A stretch of 64,000 nt of DNA from Taklimakanibacter deserti (GCA_003574785.1 QORU01000015.1:124001-188000), one strand, 5' to 3'; positions 1 to 8,731 are shown, counted from the first letter of the stretch. Program-made: numbers and translations. The notes: generated by a model not told the origin, from the letters alone.

Positions 1-348
1 CGTCGGATCGAGCGCCCGGCCGGGATCCTGCGTGACATAGCCGATGCGGGTGCCGCGCAATCGGGCGAAGCTCGGATCGTCGATGCTCTTGAGATCCTGG
101 TCCAGTATCCTGAGCCGGTCGAAGGACACGATATATTGCTCAGCGTCGGTTAACCCGAGGAGAGCGGTGGCGGTCAGGCTCTTGCCGCTGCCCGATTCGC
201 CGATGAGGGCGGTGATCTCAGCCTCCGGCAGGCTGAAGGATATGGCGCGCACCAGGGGCAGTGCCTCGCCGTCGTCGCGGCGCGCGGAAATGGAAAGACC
301 GGCAGCTTCAATGTCATATCGGGGCATCATGGCTGCCGGACTCGTCAT
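1..348 (-). CDS. Peptide/nickel-type ABC transporter ATP-binding protein, cut by the window edge
   Basis: The first 116 codons of an ATPase that would energise a DppD/OppD-type importer at the inner membrane; the rest lies left of the window. The visible part has a Walker A loop (GESGSGKS) near residue 50 and a Q-loop region (GYVTQDPGRALDPT) at the cut edge, both typical of peptide ABC ATPases. The ATG at 346-348 gives MTSPAAMMPRYD; a second ATG at 328-330 is possible. It lies 22 bases downstream of a family-5 solute-binding protein on the same strand and is presumably co-transcribed. The order is unusual: permease genes normally sit between receptor and ATPase, so they are either beyond the edge or elsewhere. 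Confidence 0.9.
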   Translation of the reverse strand, partial: MTSPAAMMPRYDIEAAGLSISARRDDGEALPLVRAISFSLPEAEITALIGESGSGKSLTATALLGLTDAEQYIVSFDRLRILDQDLKSIDDPSFARLRGTRIGYVTQDPGRALDPT

Positions 349-370
349 CTTTCCAGGCGATCAGGCGGGT

Positions 371-1858
371 CTACTTGATCTCGACATCGCGGAAGCGCGG
401 CGCCATGGTGGGCGCCAGCTGTATGCCGGAGACGGTCGAGCGATAGACATAGACGGCCTTGGCTTCCGAGGGGAAGATCCCGACCGCGTCGTTCCAGATG
501 ATCTGGATGGCTTTGGCATAAAGTTCCTTGCGCTTGCTCTGGTCGGATTCGCGCCGGGCCTCCAGGAGGATCTTGTCGAGCTCGGGATTGGCATAGCCGT
601 TCTCATTGTTCTCCGAGAGATAGAGCCGGCCGATCGTGTAATCGGCATCCTCGGTGTAGGACGGGTTGGTGGCGAGCACCATGTCCCAGTTGAGATCGCG
701 CAATGCCGCGGTCCACACCGCATGCTCCTGCTGCATCGGCGTCACCTTGACGCCGATCTTGTCCCAGTAGGAGACGAAGGCCAGCGCCATCTGGTCGACC
801 GATGCGCCGAAATTCTGCGAATATTTGAGCTCGGCGGTGAAGCCTTGCGGATAGCCCGCTTCGGCGAGAAGCTTCTTGGCGAGCTCGGGATCATAGGAAT
901 AGGGCTGCTGCGGCGCATAGCCGAAGACGGTTTCGGCGATCGGCGCCTTGCCGAGCGAGCCGGTCAGGGGCAGGAGATCCGCGACCACTTGCTTGACATC
1001 GACGGCATGCCACAGCGCCCGCCGGACGCGGGCGTCCTTGAACGGTCCGCGGCTGCCGTTGAACCAGTTGTAGTAGTAGACGACCGAGGGAACGATGTTG
1101 ACCGTGACGTCGCTGTTCGACTGGAGCGCCGGGATCTGGTCGTCGGGCACGCCCCAGGTCACATCGATCTCGTCATTGAGCAATGCCGTTACCCGGCCGG
1201 TGAGCTCGGGGATCGTCTGGAAGCGGATGCCGTCGATCTTGGGCGCGCCACCCCAATAAGTGGGATTGGCCTTGAGAGTGAGCGACTGGCCGGGCTCGAA
1301 GCTCTCGATCACGAAGGCGCCCGAACCCGGCAGCCTGACGCTTGCGCCATATTCGCCCTTCGTCGCGGCGATGGCCTCGGAGGGCGCGATCTGCAGCAGC
1401 GCCACATTCCTGAGGAAGGGACCGACCGATTCCTTGAGCTTGACGACCACGGTCTTGGCATCCGGCGTCTCGACCGTATCGAGCTGCGTCCACAAACGGG
1501 CGAGGCCGCCTTTCGCCTTGGCGAGCCTCTCGAGCGAGGCTTTGACATCGGCGGAGTCGAGCGTGGTGCCGTCATGGAAAGTGACGCCGTCGCGCAAGGT
1601 GAAGCGCCAGGTCTTGGCATCGACCTGTTGCCACTGGGTGGCGAGGCGGCCTTGCGGCTCGCCGTCCTTGAACTCGATGAGCGAGTCATAGACCTGGCGT
1701 CCCGCCATGATCGTATCGCGCACGACCGAATTCGAGCCGTGCGGATCGATGTCGTTGATGGGGGCGGGTGCCGAGACGCGCAATGTCTTGGCGTCGCTTA
1801 CGCTTGCCGTGGCGGCCAAAGCCGCAGCGGCCAGTAATGCCAGAAGTCCCTTTCGCAT
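371..1858 (-). CDS. Peptide-type ABC transporter substrate-binding protein (SBP family 5)
   Basis: A 495-residue periplasmic receptor that would deliver a peptide, opine or similar solute to the importer whose ATPase follows. It starts with a classical signal peptide (MRKGLLALLAAAALAATASVSDA) with likely cleavage after SDA near residue 23. The mature protein has family-5 features: an early DPHGSNSVVRD segment, the GVTFHDGTTLDSADVKASLERL core motif around residue 95, and late motifs such as VRRALWHAVD. Length is normal. The ligand cannot be read from sequence. It is first in a minus-strand operon and divergent from a GntR regulator, with palindromic sites between them, so regulation by that GntR protein is likely. 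Confidence 0.93.
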   Translation of the reverse strand: MRKGLLALLAAAALAATASVSDAKTLRVSAPAPINDIDPHGSNSVVRDTIMAGRQVYDSLIEFKDGEPQGRLATQWQQVDAKTWRFTLRDGVTFHDGTTLDSADVKASLERLAKAKGGLARLWTQLDTVETPDAKTVVVKLKESVGPFLRNVALLQIAPSEAIAATKGEYGASVRLPGSGAFVIESFEPGQSLTLKANPTYWGGAPKIDGIRFQTIPELTGRVTALLNDEIDVTWGVPDDQIPALQSNSDVTVNIVPSVVYYYNWFNGSRGPFKDARVRRALWHAVDVKQVVADLLPLTGSLGKAPIAETVFGYAPQQPYSYDPELAKKLLAEAGYPQGFTAELKYSQNFGASVDQMALAFVSYWDKIGVKVTPMQQEHAVWTAALRDLNWDMVLATNPSYTEDADYTIGRLYLSENNENGYANPELDKILLEARRESDQSKRKELYAKAIQIIWNDAVGIFPSEAKAVYVYRSTVSGIQLAPTMAPRFRDVEIK

Positions 1859-1885
1859 GGATCACTCCCTTTATGCGGAACCACA

Positions 1886-1984
1886 TATTTGTAATTTTTC
1901 TGGAGTGATAAATTACATATTGGTACAGTTCGTCAAGAAAAGAATCGACAATCTCGTGTTTTTGTGAGATTTGTAATTACAAAT
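1886..1984. promoter_or_regulatory. Probable GntR operators between divergent receptor and regulator genes
   Basis: The 146-base divergent spacer (1859-2004) is AT-rich and holds a perfect 16-base palindrome, ATTTGTAATTACAAAT, at 1969-1984. It also holds a looser inverted repeat, GTAATTT at 1891-1897 and AAATTAC at 1910-1916. Both share a GTAATT/AATTAC half-site. FCD-type GntR proteins usually bind GT...AC palindromes, so autoregulation plus control of the importer by the adjacent GntR protein is a reasonable inference. Confidence 0.65.
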
Positions 1985-2004
1985 TTGTTCAGTGGGGACT
2001 TTTG

Positions 2005-2739
2005 ATGACAACGCTCACGGCGGACACTCTGCAGGGACGGCGGCGCAGCGACATCGTCTACAAGACGCTGCTCGATCGCATCTATTCGGGCCAGTATGGC
2101 CGTTATGCACGCCTGCCGACGGAACGCGAGCTCACCGAGGAATTCGCCGTCTCGCGACCGGTGGTGCGCAACGCTCTGGCGAGATTGCGCGACAACGGTC
2201 TCATCCGCTCGGTGCAAGGCTCGGGCAGCATCGTGCTTTATGAGTATGAGCGCAGCAATGGCGCGCGTTCCGGCCATGTCAGCATCGGCGATTTCCAGAA
2301 ATGCTTCGAATTCCGCGTCCTGGTCGAGCAGGAGGCGGCCTATCTCGCAGCGAAGCGCGCCGACCGTTTGGCGCTCGAGGCCATCCGCCGCAATATCGAT
2401 GAGGTCGAGCGTGACGTTCAGCGCGGCGAATACCGCATCGGCAAGTCCTTCGACTTCCATCGCGCCATCGCCGTCGCGTCGGAGAATTCCTTCATCGTCG
2501 AGGCGCTCGACAAGGTGCAGGACTTCATCGGCTTCAAGATCTATATCGCGCGCTCGATGAGCCTGCCCAATCCGGTGGAACGGCTGGCCTTCATCAATGG
2601 CGAGCATTCGGCGATCCTCACCCTCATCGAGCGGCGTGAGGCCGAGGCGGCCCGCGACCTGATGCGCAGCCATATCGAGCGCGCCCGCGATCTGTTCCTG
2701 GGCTGCCTGCCTCTGGAAGGCGATGGGGGATCTATCTGA
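2005..2739 (+). CDS. GntR-family regulator, FadR/FCD subfamily
   Basis: A 244-residue transcription factor. The N-terminal winged helix (about residues 10-75) has the GntR signature LPTERELTEEFAVSRPVVRNAL and ends in a GLIRSVQGSGSIV wing. The C-terminal all-helical FCD domain carries the acidic and histidine residues that usually bind a metal or organic acid (FDFHRAIA near residue 150, SHIERARDLF near 225). The ATG at 2005 is preferred over a TTG one codon upstream; GGGGAC lies just before it. It is divergent from the peptide-type receptor with a palindromic operator between them, and overlaps the 3' end of the convergent receptor-like gene by 8 bases. Its effector is unknown. Confidence 0.92.
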   Translation: MTTLTADTLQGRRRSDIVYKTLLDRIYSGQYGRYARLPTERELTEEFAVSRPVVRNALARLRDNGLIRSVQGSGSIVLYEYERSNGARSGHVSIGDFQKCFEFRVLVEQEAAYLAAKRADRLALEAIRRNIDEVERDVQRGEYRIGKSFDFHRAIAVASENSFIVEALDKVQDFIGFKIYIARSMSLPNPVERLAFINGEHSAILTLIERREAEAARDLMRSHIERARDLFLGCLPLEGDGGSI

Positions 2740-3946
2740 TCCAGGGCGGCAGCGCGAAACGTTCGGTATTGTAGGGCTCGGGCGCGATCAGCGCCTGTTC
2801 CTTCTCGTGATCCTGGATCTGATAGAAGAGATGCGGCATGCCGAGCGAGGGATCGCGCACATAGTCGGGATAGGGGATGGCCGACTGCCATTCCGGATGG
2901 TAGCGGATGATGCCGGCGACGCTGCGATAGACGGACTCTTTCAGATAGCGGGCGAGCTCGCGGTTCTGTTCGAATTCGCCCGGCCCAGCGGTGCCGCCGG
3001 CGAGCGATGCCGCGACCGCATAATGATGCACCGAGCTGTAGGATTGGCAGCCGACCTGCGGCGTCGAGCCCGGCCCGAAACGCTCGACATAGCGCTTGGC
3101 GAAGGCTTGCCCCATCTCGTCCCGCAACAGGCCGATGACCGTGCTGACGATGATGCCTTTCGCCTTCTCGCCCGCCTGGTCGACGAAGGACTGATGCATC
3201 GCGCCATATTGCAGATAGACGATGGAGTTGAACGGGTCTTCCATGAACTGGAGCTGGAATTGCGCCAGGTCTCCGGAATAGAAATGCGTGTTGGCGAGGA
3301 CGGCGGGATTGGTCTGGCGCGCTTCCGCCAGCACCGGACGCCAGCTGGTGGTCGGCGTGGTGATGATCTTCGGCCCGAACGCCACTTCCCAGCCGAATTG
3401 TCGCGCCGCGCTCGCCATCGCATTGGCGATGACGATGCTGTAGGGCTTCGAGCCCGAGATGATGGCGATGCGGTTGTTCTCCGGCTTCCATTGCGCGCTG
3501 TCGCGCAGCCAGGAGATGAATTTGATGAAGCCCTGTCCGTACCAGTAATCGGCGGGATCGGCCATGAAGCAGCCGAAATAGCGCTCCGGATTGCTGCGGA
3601 TGGTGTCGTGATGCTGCAGCAGCGTGTTGTTGTGGATATAGATGATGCCGGCATCGGCGATCGGCTCATATTCCGAGTTCTGCGGCCCGATATTGTAGCC
3701 GTTGATGATGGCATGCACCTTGTGCTCATCGATCAGCCGGTTGGCGCCGGCGACCACTTCTTCGGCGCTTTGCCGGCAGGTGTCGATGAAGACGGGCTTG
3801 AGCGGCCGGCCCAATATGCCGCCGCGCCGGTTGATCTCTTCGCTCGCCAGGATCACGCCATTGCGGAATTCGGCGCCATCCGCCGCCGAAGGGCCGGTCA
3901 GGGGAACCAGGCTGCCGACCGGTATGGCGTCCCCTTGCGTCGTCAT
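2732..3946 (-). CDS. Cytoplasmic receptor-like protein (AmiC/FmdD/UrtA fold) without signal peptide
   Basis: A 404-residue type I periplasmic-binding fold (Peripla_BP_5/6) beginning directly with the mature-type strand (MTTQGDAIPVGSLVPLTGPS) and lacking a signal peptide, so it should be cytosolic like Pseudomonas AmiC. It resembles the exported receptor encoded at 6663-7958: both have EEIN..GGILGR near the start and end in a P-P/A-W-x tail. It lies one base after the hybrid kinase gene and is third in a response regulator-kinase-receptor operon. I infer that it binds the transported amide inside the cell and signals to the kinase. A decayed exported receptor is less likely, because the reading frame is full length and clean. 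Confidence 0.82.
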   Translation of the reverse strand: MTTQGDAIPVGSLVPLTGPSAADGAEFRNGVILASEEINRRGGILGRPLKPVFIDTCRQSAEEVVAGANRLIDEHKVHAIINGYNIGPQNSEYEPIADAGIIYIHNNTLLQHHDTIRSNPERYFGCFMADPADYWYGQGFIKFISWLRDSAQWKPENNRIAIISGSKPYSIVIANAMASAARQFGWEVAFGPKIITTPTTSWRPVLAEARQTNPAVLANTHFYSGDLAQFQLQFMEDPFNSIVYLQYGAMHQSFVDQAGEKAKGIIVSTVIGLLRDEMGQAFAKRYVERFGPGSTPQVGCQSYSSVHHYAVAASLAGGTAGPGEFEQNRELARYLKESVYRSVAGIIRYHPEWQSAIPYPDYVRDPSLGMPHLFYQIQDHEKEQALIAPEPYNTERFALPPWIR

Positions 3947-3947
3947 C

Positions 3948-5525
3948 TCAGCTCCTCACCACGGGTGCGGCCTGTGGTTCATAAAGAAGATTGTGCATGA
4001 GGACGCGCAGCCGCGGCGGGTTCACCGGCTTGATGAGCACCGGGAAGCCTTCGCCCTTGAGCCTTTGGATGAGCAGCGGGTCGGTATCGGCGGTAACGAT
4101 GATGCTCGGTATCTCGCGCCCGAGCAGCGCGCAGATGCTGCGCACCACCTCGGTGCCGTGCTGCTCGCGCAGGCTGTAATCGGCGATGATGAGCTTGGGG
4201 TCGAAGGCCGATCGCTCGAACAGCTCGCGCGCCTGGGCTTCCTCCTGGATGGCATGGACCACGATGCCCCAGCGCTCGAGGAGCTCGGTGGTGGCGATGC
4301 GCAAGGCTTCGTCGTCCTCGATGAGGAGCACCGAGACGCCCGCGAACTCGCCGCCGATGCTTTCGCTGATCTCGGGCTCGCCGATATCGCTGTGCCAGAC
4401 ATTGCCGGCCGGCACCTCGATGGCGAAGAGCGATCCCTTGCCCTGGGTCGAGCGTACGCTGATCGGATGATCGAGCAGGCCAGCGATGCGCTTGACGATA
4501 TTGAGGCCGAGGCCGAGGCCGCGTTTCTTATCGCGCTTGCCGTCGGCGACCTGGTAGAACTCGTCGAATATGCGCTCGAGATATTGAGGCCCGATGCCGC
4601 GGCCGGTATCGCGCACCTCGATCCTGAGCTTCCCGCCGCTATGCCGGCAGCCGATCAGGATCCTGCCGACGTCGGTATAGCGCACCGCATTGGCGACGAG
4701 ATTGCTCAGGATGCGCTCGAGCAGCGCCTTGTCGCTGGTGATGGAGCTGCGGCTGTCGACGATGCGCAGCTTGAGGCCCTTTTCCTGGGCCTGATGGCGG
4801 AACTGGATGTCGAGCCTCTGGAAGATCTGCGCCAGCTGGAAGGTGGTGACCCTGGGCACGATCTTGCCGGCATCGAGCTGGCCGATCTGCAACAGCGCAC
4901 CGAGCAGATCTTCCATGATGCTGACGGCGATATCCATGGCGTGGAACAGGTCGTTGCGGTGCTCCTCGTCGGGCTCCGACATGCAGTTGTAGATGAGGAT
5001 CTTGAGCGTCGCGAGCGGCTGCCGCAGATCGTGATTGGCGGCGCGCAGGAAGCGCGACTTGGTCTGATCGGCCGTTTCCGCCAGCTCCTTGGCGCGTACC
5101 AGCGCCTTCTCGCCGCGTTTCAGGAGCGAGATGTCATAGACGGTGGTGACCATGCCGCCGTCTTCGGTCGCCCGGCGCTGGATCTGATAGATGCGCCCAT
5201 CGGCGAGCGGCTGCTCTTCCAGGCCGTCGCTGCCGAACCGGCTTTCCTGCTCGGCGATCCAGCCCGCCGGATCGGCGAGCACCAGTTCGTTCGAGCGCGC
5301 GACGAGCTCGAGATAGTACGGATAGGAGAGGCCTTGCGCGATCTCGGCGATCGCATGGTGGAAGGATTCGCGGAAATGCCGGTTGCAATAGCGAAGCTTC
5401 TGCGCCGCGTCCCAGACGGCGATGCCCGAGGCGACCGCATCGAGCCCGGCAAAGACGGTATCCTGGCGGGGCGCCGAAGGCGCGGGCGGGGCTCTGGAGC
5501 TCTGTGGCGCTTCGCGTTTGTTCAA
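3948..5525 (-). CDS. Soluble hybrid sensor histidine kinase (PAS-HisKA-HATPase-REC)
   Basis: A 525-residue kinase with no membrane segment. A PAS-like domain covers about residues 25-135 (LDAVASGIAVWDAAQKLRYCN). A dimerisation domain carries the phospho-accepting His165 in NHDLRQP. The ATPase domain shows the N box (SNLVANAVRYT), G1 box (DTGRGIG) and G2 box (GLGLGLNIV). A C-terminal receiver starts near residue 395 (VLLIEDDEALR) with the acceptor in IIADYS. The start is a TTG at 5523-5525 overlapping the upstream stop, so it is translationally coupled to the response regulator. Lacking a transmembrane sensor, it probably takes its input from the cytoplasmic receptor-like protein encoded next. 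Confidence 0.92.
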   Translation of the reverse strand: MNKREAPQSSRAPPAPSAPRQDTVFAGLDAVASGIAVWDAAQKLRYCNRHFRESFHHAIAEIAQGLSYPYYLELVARSNELVLADPAGWIAEQESRFGSDGLEEQPLADGRIYQIQRRATEDGGMVTTVYDISLLKRGEKALVRAKELAETADQTKSRFLRAANHDLRQPLATLKILIYNCMSEPDEEHRNDLFHAMDIAVSIMEDLLGALLQIGQLDAGKIVPRVTTFQLAQIFQRLDIQFRHQAQEKGLKLRIVDSRSSITSDKALLERILSNLVANAVRYTDVGRILIGCRHSGGKLRIEVRDTGRGIGPQYLERIFDEFYQVADGKRDKKRGLGLGLNIVKRIAGLLDHPISVRSTQGKGSLFAIEVPAGNVWHSDIGEPEISESIGGEFAGVSVLLIEDDEALRIATTELLERWGIVVHAIQEEAQARELFERSAFDPKLIIADYSLREQHGTEVVRSICALLGREIPSIIVTADTDPLLIQRLKGEGFPVLIKPVNPPRLRVLMHNLLYEPQAAPVVRS

Positions 5526-6205
5526 TTGTTCTTCTGCCTCTTCGCCTCATTGGCGAGGCTCACCGCATAATGGATAGCGGCCGAGCGGTCCTTGAAGCCG
5601 AGCTTCTTCATGAGATTGCCGATATGGACGCGCACCGTATGGCTGCTGAGCGTCAGCGCACTGGCGATCCGCGCCACCGAATAGCCGCGGCCGAGAAGAT
5701 CGAGCACGTCATGCTCGCGATTGGTCAGGAGGTCGATGCCCTTGTCGGCCTTCGCCGCGGGCGCCGCGGTCTCGGCGGCGGCGCGCGCCGGTGCGGCGGA
5801 CTGCTCCAGGATACGGCGCGGGAAGGACACTTCGCCCGCCAGCACGCGCTCGATCGCGCGCTCGATCTCCTCGCCGCCGGAGGATTTGGGAATATAGCCG
5901 ATGACACCGTGGCTGATCGAACGCAGCACATAGTCGAGGTCCTCATGCACCGAGATGATGACCACCGGAATATCGGGGAATTCGGTGCGCAGGCGCTTCA
6001 AGCCGTCGAACTGGTCGAAGCCCGGCATGATCAGGTCGATCAGCATGAGATCGATGTCGGAATGCTGACGCAGGAGGGCGAGAGCGTCTTCGAAATTTTC
6101 CGCTTCCAGCGGCTCGAGGGACTGATGCACGCGCTTCATGACCTGCTTGAGCGCTTCACGCACCACCCAATGATCGTCGGCAATCAGTATCTTCATTCTA
6201 GGCAT
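5522..6205 (-). CDS. NarL/FixJ-type response regulator
   Basis: A 227-residue two-component regulator. The receiver domain (about residues 4-120) has the acidic pair ADD, the phosphorylation site Asp57 (LMLIDLIMPG), and a conserved Lys in YIPKSS. After an Ala-rich linker comes a LuxR-type helix-turn-helix (about residues 165-220: LLTNREHDVLDLLGRGYSVARIASAL). It is first in the minus-strand regulator-kinase-receptor operon. A ribosome site (GGAAG) precedes the ATG at 6205. It is divergent from the amide transporter operon across a 457-base spacer with repeated TAGACA/TGTCTA motifs, which are candidate binding sites. Confidence 0.94.
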   Translation of the reverse strand: MPRMKILIADDHWVVREALKQVMKRVHQSLEPLEAENFEDALALLRQHSDIDLMLIDLIMPGFDQFDGLKRLRTEFPDIPVVIISVHEDLDYVLRSISHGVIGYIPKSSGGEEIERAIERVLAGEVSFPRRILEQSAAPARAAAETAAPAAKADKGIDLLTNREHDVLDLLGRGYSVARIASALTLSSHTVRVHIGNLMKKLGFKDRSAAIHYAVSLANEAKRQKNN

Positions 6206-6461
6206 CCCATCTTCCGGTTCATCGCCGTTTGTTCGAGGTTGCCAGGCGCTGCGGCCGAGCCCGGTTCGGAGTCTCGGTTGTCGTCGTCGGAACGCTCGAA
6301 ATGCCTGCTGGTATCACGCAAGGCCGTTCCTCGAAAGTGCGCCGCGGAGCGCGGTGCATAACCCTGGATGACAGATCTCCGGTCGGGAAGCACGTCATGG
6401 TGTCTTCCTAGTGGCGCTAGCATGTTTCCTAGCAGTGATTAGATGTTTTAGCTAGAAGAAT

Positions 6462-6600
6462 TAGACAGGATATTTCGTGCGCACTGTATAATCCATTGAA
6501 ATAGAGGGTATTATTCGAAATTCTGTATCGCAAATAGACAAAATGTCTAATCAGAGCGCTTGACGTTTGATTGAGAAAATGTCTAGATGTTTTGTCCTCT
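6462..6600. promoter_or_regulatory. Divergent control region with repeated TAGACA/TGTCTA sites and a candidate promoter
   Basis: The spacer 6206-6662 is GC-rich up to about 6400 and then clearly AT-rich. TAGACA occurs at 6462-6467, an inverted pair TAGACA-AAA-TGTCTA at 6535-6549, and TGTCTAGATG at 6580-6589. A candidate promoter toward the transporter has TTGACG at 6560-6565 and a -10-like CTAGAT/TAGATG about 17-18 bases later, overlapping the last site. A NarL-type regulator acting here is inferred from proximity. I see no convincing gene in 6206-6460. Confidence 0.5.
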
Positions 6601-6662
6601 CAAAGAGGGTCCATCGCCGCAGCAAGCGGCGAGGTGTCAACGAAACAACTGGAGGAAAGCTC

Positions 6663-7958
6663 ATGATCAGGAAGATCAATCGGCGGACCGTGATTCGGAG
6701 CGCCGGCGCCCTTGCCGGTACGGCAGTGGCGATGCCCTTCGTATCACGTCGCCACGCGCTCGCCGCCGATCCCATCGTCCTCGGCCTGCCGACATCGCAG
6801 ACCGCCGCCGCGGGCGTCGCCGACGATCTCGATCACCTCAACGGCACCACTCTGGCGATGGAAGAGATCAACGAAGCGGGCGGCATTCTCGGGCGCGAAC
6901 TGAAGCTCTTCGTCACCGACGTCGACAAGCTTTCCCCGGAAAGCTGCCAGCAGGCGATCGCCGCCTGCATCGACGCCAAGGTTCATGCGATCTCCAATGC
7001 CTTCCTGTTCGTGCCCATCCCGGCGATGGATGAATCGGCGAAATACAAATGCCCCTATGTGCAGGGCAACACCCAGCGCGCCGCGACCGAGGCGTTCAAA
7101 TCCAACCCTGAGAAATACGCCCACATCTTCCAGACCGATCCTTCCGAAGTCCACTATGGGTACACCTATCCGCTGTGGCTCGAGCATGAGGAAGCGCAGG
7201 GCGTGTGGAAGCCGAAGAACCGCAAGGTGCACATCATCCAGGAGCAGGTCGCCTACTGCCAGACCATCTCCAAGGCGGCCCAGGAGGCGATCAAGAAACG
7301 CGGCAAGTTCGAGGTCGCCGAGGTTACCGACATCCAGTTCCCGGTCCAGGACTGGGCGCCGGTCATCCAGAAGATGAAGGAGGTCGATGCCGCGGCGATC
7401 ATGGTCGATCACTGGGTCGCCGCCGAATATGCCGCCTTCTGCAAGCAGTTCATCGCCGATCCGGTGAAGGATTCGCTCGTCTATATGCAATATGGTCCCT
7501 CGCAGCCGGAATTCCTCACCCTCGCCGGCGATACGGCGAACGGCTTCTGCTGGTCGACGGTGCTCGGCGTCTATGCCGATGAGAAGGGCCGCGCCTTCCG
7601 CGAGAAATACAAGAAGCGTTTCCCCGGCATCATGGGCCTCGTCTATACCGGCAACGGCTATGACATCGTCCAGTATCTGAAGCTCGCCTGGGAAGGCGTC
7701 GGCGACCCCGACAACTTCAAGGCCGTGTGCGACTGGATCCGCGATCATCCCTATCGTGGCGTGTGCGGCTACATGGACATGAAGAACGAGCTCCAGGAAG
7801 CCGCGCACTTCCCCGACAACGGCTACCCGATCTCGGCGAGCGAGCTCGAGAAGGGCATGAGCCAGCTTTATGTGCAGGTGCAGAACACCGAGCACAAGAT
7901 CATCTTCCCGAACGAGATCTCCGAATCGAAGCTGCAGCCGGCTCCGTGGTGGGGATGA
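6663..7958 (+). CDS. Tat-exported amide-type ABC transporter receptor (UrtA/FmdD family)
   Basis: A 431-residue Peripla_BP_5-type receptor. The N-terminus has a twin-arginine signal (NRRTVIRSAGALAG) with cleavage probably after HALA, so it is exported folded. The mature domain resembles urea and short-amide receptors rather than amino-acid LivJ (YVQGNTQRAATEAFKSNPEKYAHIFQTDPSEVHYGYTYP region). The ATG at 6663 follows GGAGGAAAGCTC, a strong ribosome site; an upstream in-frame TTG lacks one. It heads an operon with LivG/F/H/M-like genes and the DMFase large subunit, so N,N-dimethylformamide or a related amide is the inferred ligand. A paralogue without a signal is encoded in the divergent sensor operon. 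Confidence 0.9.
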   Translation: MIRKINRRTVIRSAGALAGTAVAMPFVSRRHALAADPIVLGLPTSQTAAAGVADDLDHLNGTTLAMEEINEAGGILGRELKLFVTDVDKLSPESCQQAIAACIDAKVHAISNAFLFVPIPAMDESAKYKCPYVQGNTQRAATEAFKSNPEKYAHIFQTDPSEVHYGYTYPLWLEHEEAQGVWKPKNRKVHIIQEQVAYCQTISKAAQEAIKKRGKFEVAEVTDIQFPVQDWAPVIQKMKEVDAAAIMVDHWVAAEYAAFCKQFIADPVKDSLVYMQYGPSQPEFLTLAGDTANGFCWSTVLGVYADEKGRAFREKYKKRFPGIMGLVYTGNGYDIVQYLKLAWEGVGDPDNFKAVCDWIRDHPYRGVCGYMDMKNELQEAAHFPDNGYPISASELEKGMSQLYVQVQNTEHKIIFPNEISESKLQPAPWWG

Positions 7959-8731
7959 ATTCGCATCAACGGAAGGGCGCGACGCCGTCGTCGCGCCCGA
8001 TGGGTGAGCTTTTCGCCTGTGAGTCGATCTCGCTCGATCTCGGCGGGCGCGAGATCCTGCGCGATATCAACCTCAATGTCGGCATCGGCGAGGTGCTCGG
8101 CATCATCGGCCCGAACGGCGCCGGCAAGACGAGCCTGTTCGAGGTCTTGTCCGGGCGCCTGATGCCCAAATCCGGCCGGGTCACTTTCCAGGGACAGGAC
8201 GTCACGCATCTGCCGCTCTATCGCCGCGCGCGTTTGGGGATAGGACGGACCTATCAGACGCCGGTCGTTCCCGACGAGCTGACGGTGGCCGAGACCTTCA
8301 AGGCGGCGCGCCAGGCCTATGCGCCCTATCTCACCCGCTTCGATGCCGAATATGGCGCCGAGCTGGTGTCGCTCGATGTCGATCCGAGCGAGCCGACATC
8401 ACGGCTCGAGACCTTGAACCGGCGCAAGCTGCTACTCGCCTGCCTGCTGATGCGCCGCCCGCAATTGCTGCTGATGGACGAGCCCGCGGCGGGCCTCATC
8501 AATTCCGAGGTCGATGAGATCGATCACCTGATCCGCCTCCTGTCGAAGGAGATGGATATCGCCATCGTCATCGTCGAGCACCGCATCGAGCTGCTCGAGA
8601 CCATCGCCGACCGTGTGATGGTCATGGATGCGGGCGAGGTCATCTCCGAGGGCGCGCTCGCCGACATCCTGAACGATCCCAAAGTGCACGCCGCCTATTT
8701 CGAGAATGTCGATGAAGGGGCGCTGCAATGA
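7955..8731 (+). CDS. ABC transporter ATP-binding protein, LivG/UrtD type
   Basis: A 258-residue cytoplasmic ATPase of the amide importer. Walker A is GPNGAGKTS near residue 50 and Walker B is LLLMDEPAAGL; the switch histidine lies in IVIVEHR. The signature loop is degenerate (LNRRKLLLACLLM instead of LSGGQ), as often in LivG-type subunits but more divergent here. The ATG at 7955 overlaps the upstream stop as ATGA, so translation is coupled to the receptor. An internal ATG at 8000 (MGELFACES) is an alternative start that would drop a poorly conserved 15-residue lead. Confidence 0.9.
   Translation: MNSHQRKGATPSSRPMGELFACESISLDLGGREILRDINLNVGIGEVLGIIGPNGAGKTSLFEVLSGRLMPKSGRVTFQGQDVTHLPLYRRARLGIGRTYQTPVVPDELTVAETFKAARQAYAPYLTRFDAEYGAELVSLDVDPSEPTSRLETLNRRKLLLACLLMRRPQLLLMDEPAAGLINSEVDEIDHLIRLLSKEMDIAIVIVEHRIELLETIADRVMVMDAGEVISEGALADILNDPKVHAAYFENVDEGALQ

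Noticed and set aside
44..1837. Long plus-strand open frame opposite the peptide receptor
   Set aside because: It is the antisense shadow of a receptor gene with signal peptide and family motifs. GC-rich codon bias leaves antisense frames open; the translation has no domain-like character.
3702..5570. Long plus-strand open frame opposite the hybrid kinase
   Set aside because: The minus strand encodes all kinase motifs (N, G1, G2 boxes, receiver). The plus frame is compositionally a shadow.
6193..6423. Possible small gene in the spacer upstream of the NarL regulator
   Set aside because: It overlaps the regulator start, has no ribosome site and no family resemblance; the spacer is better read as a long control region.
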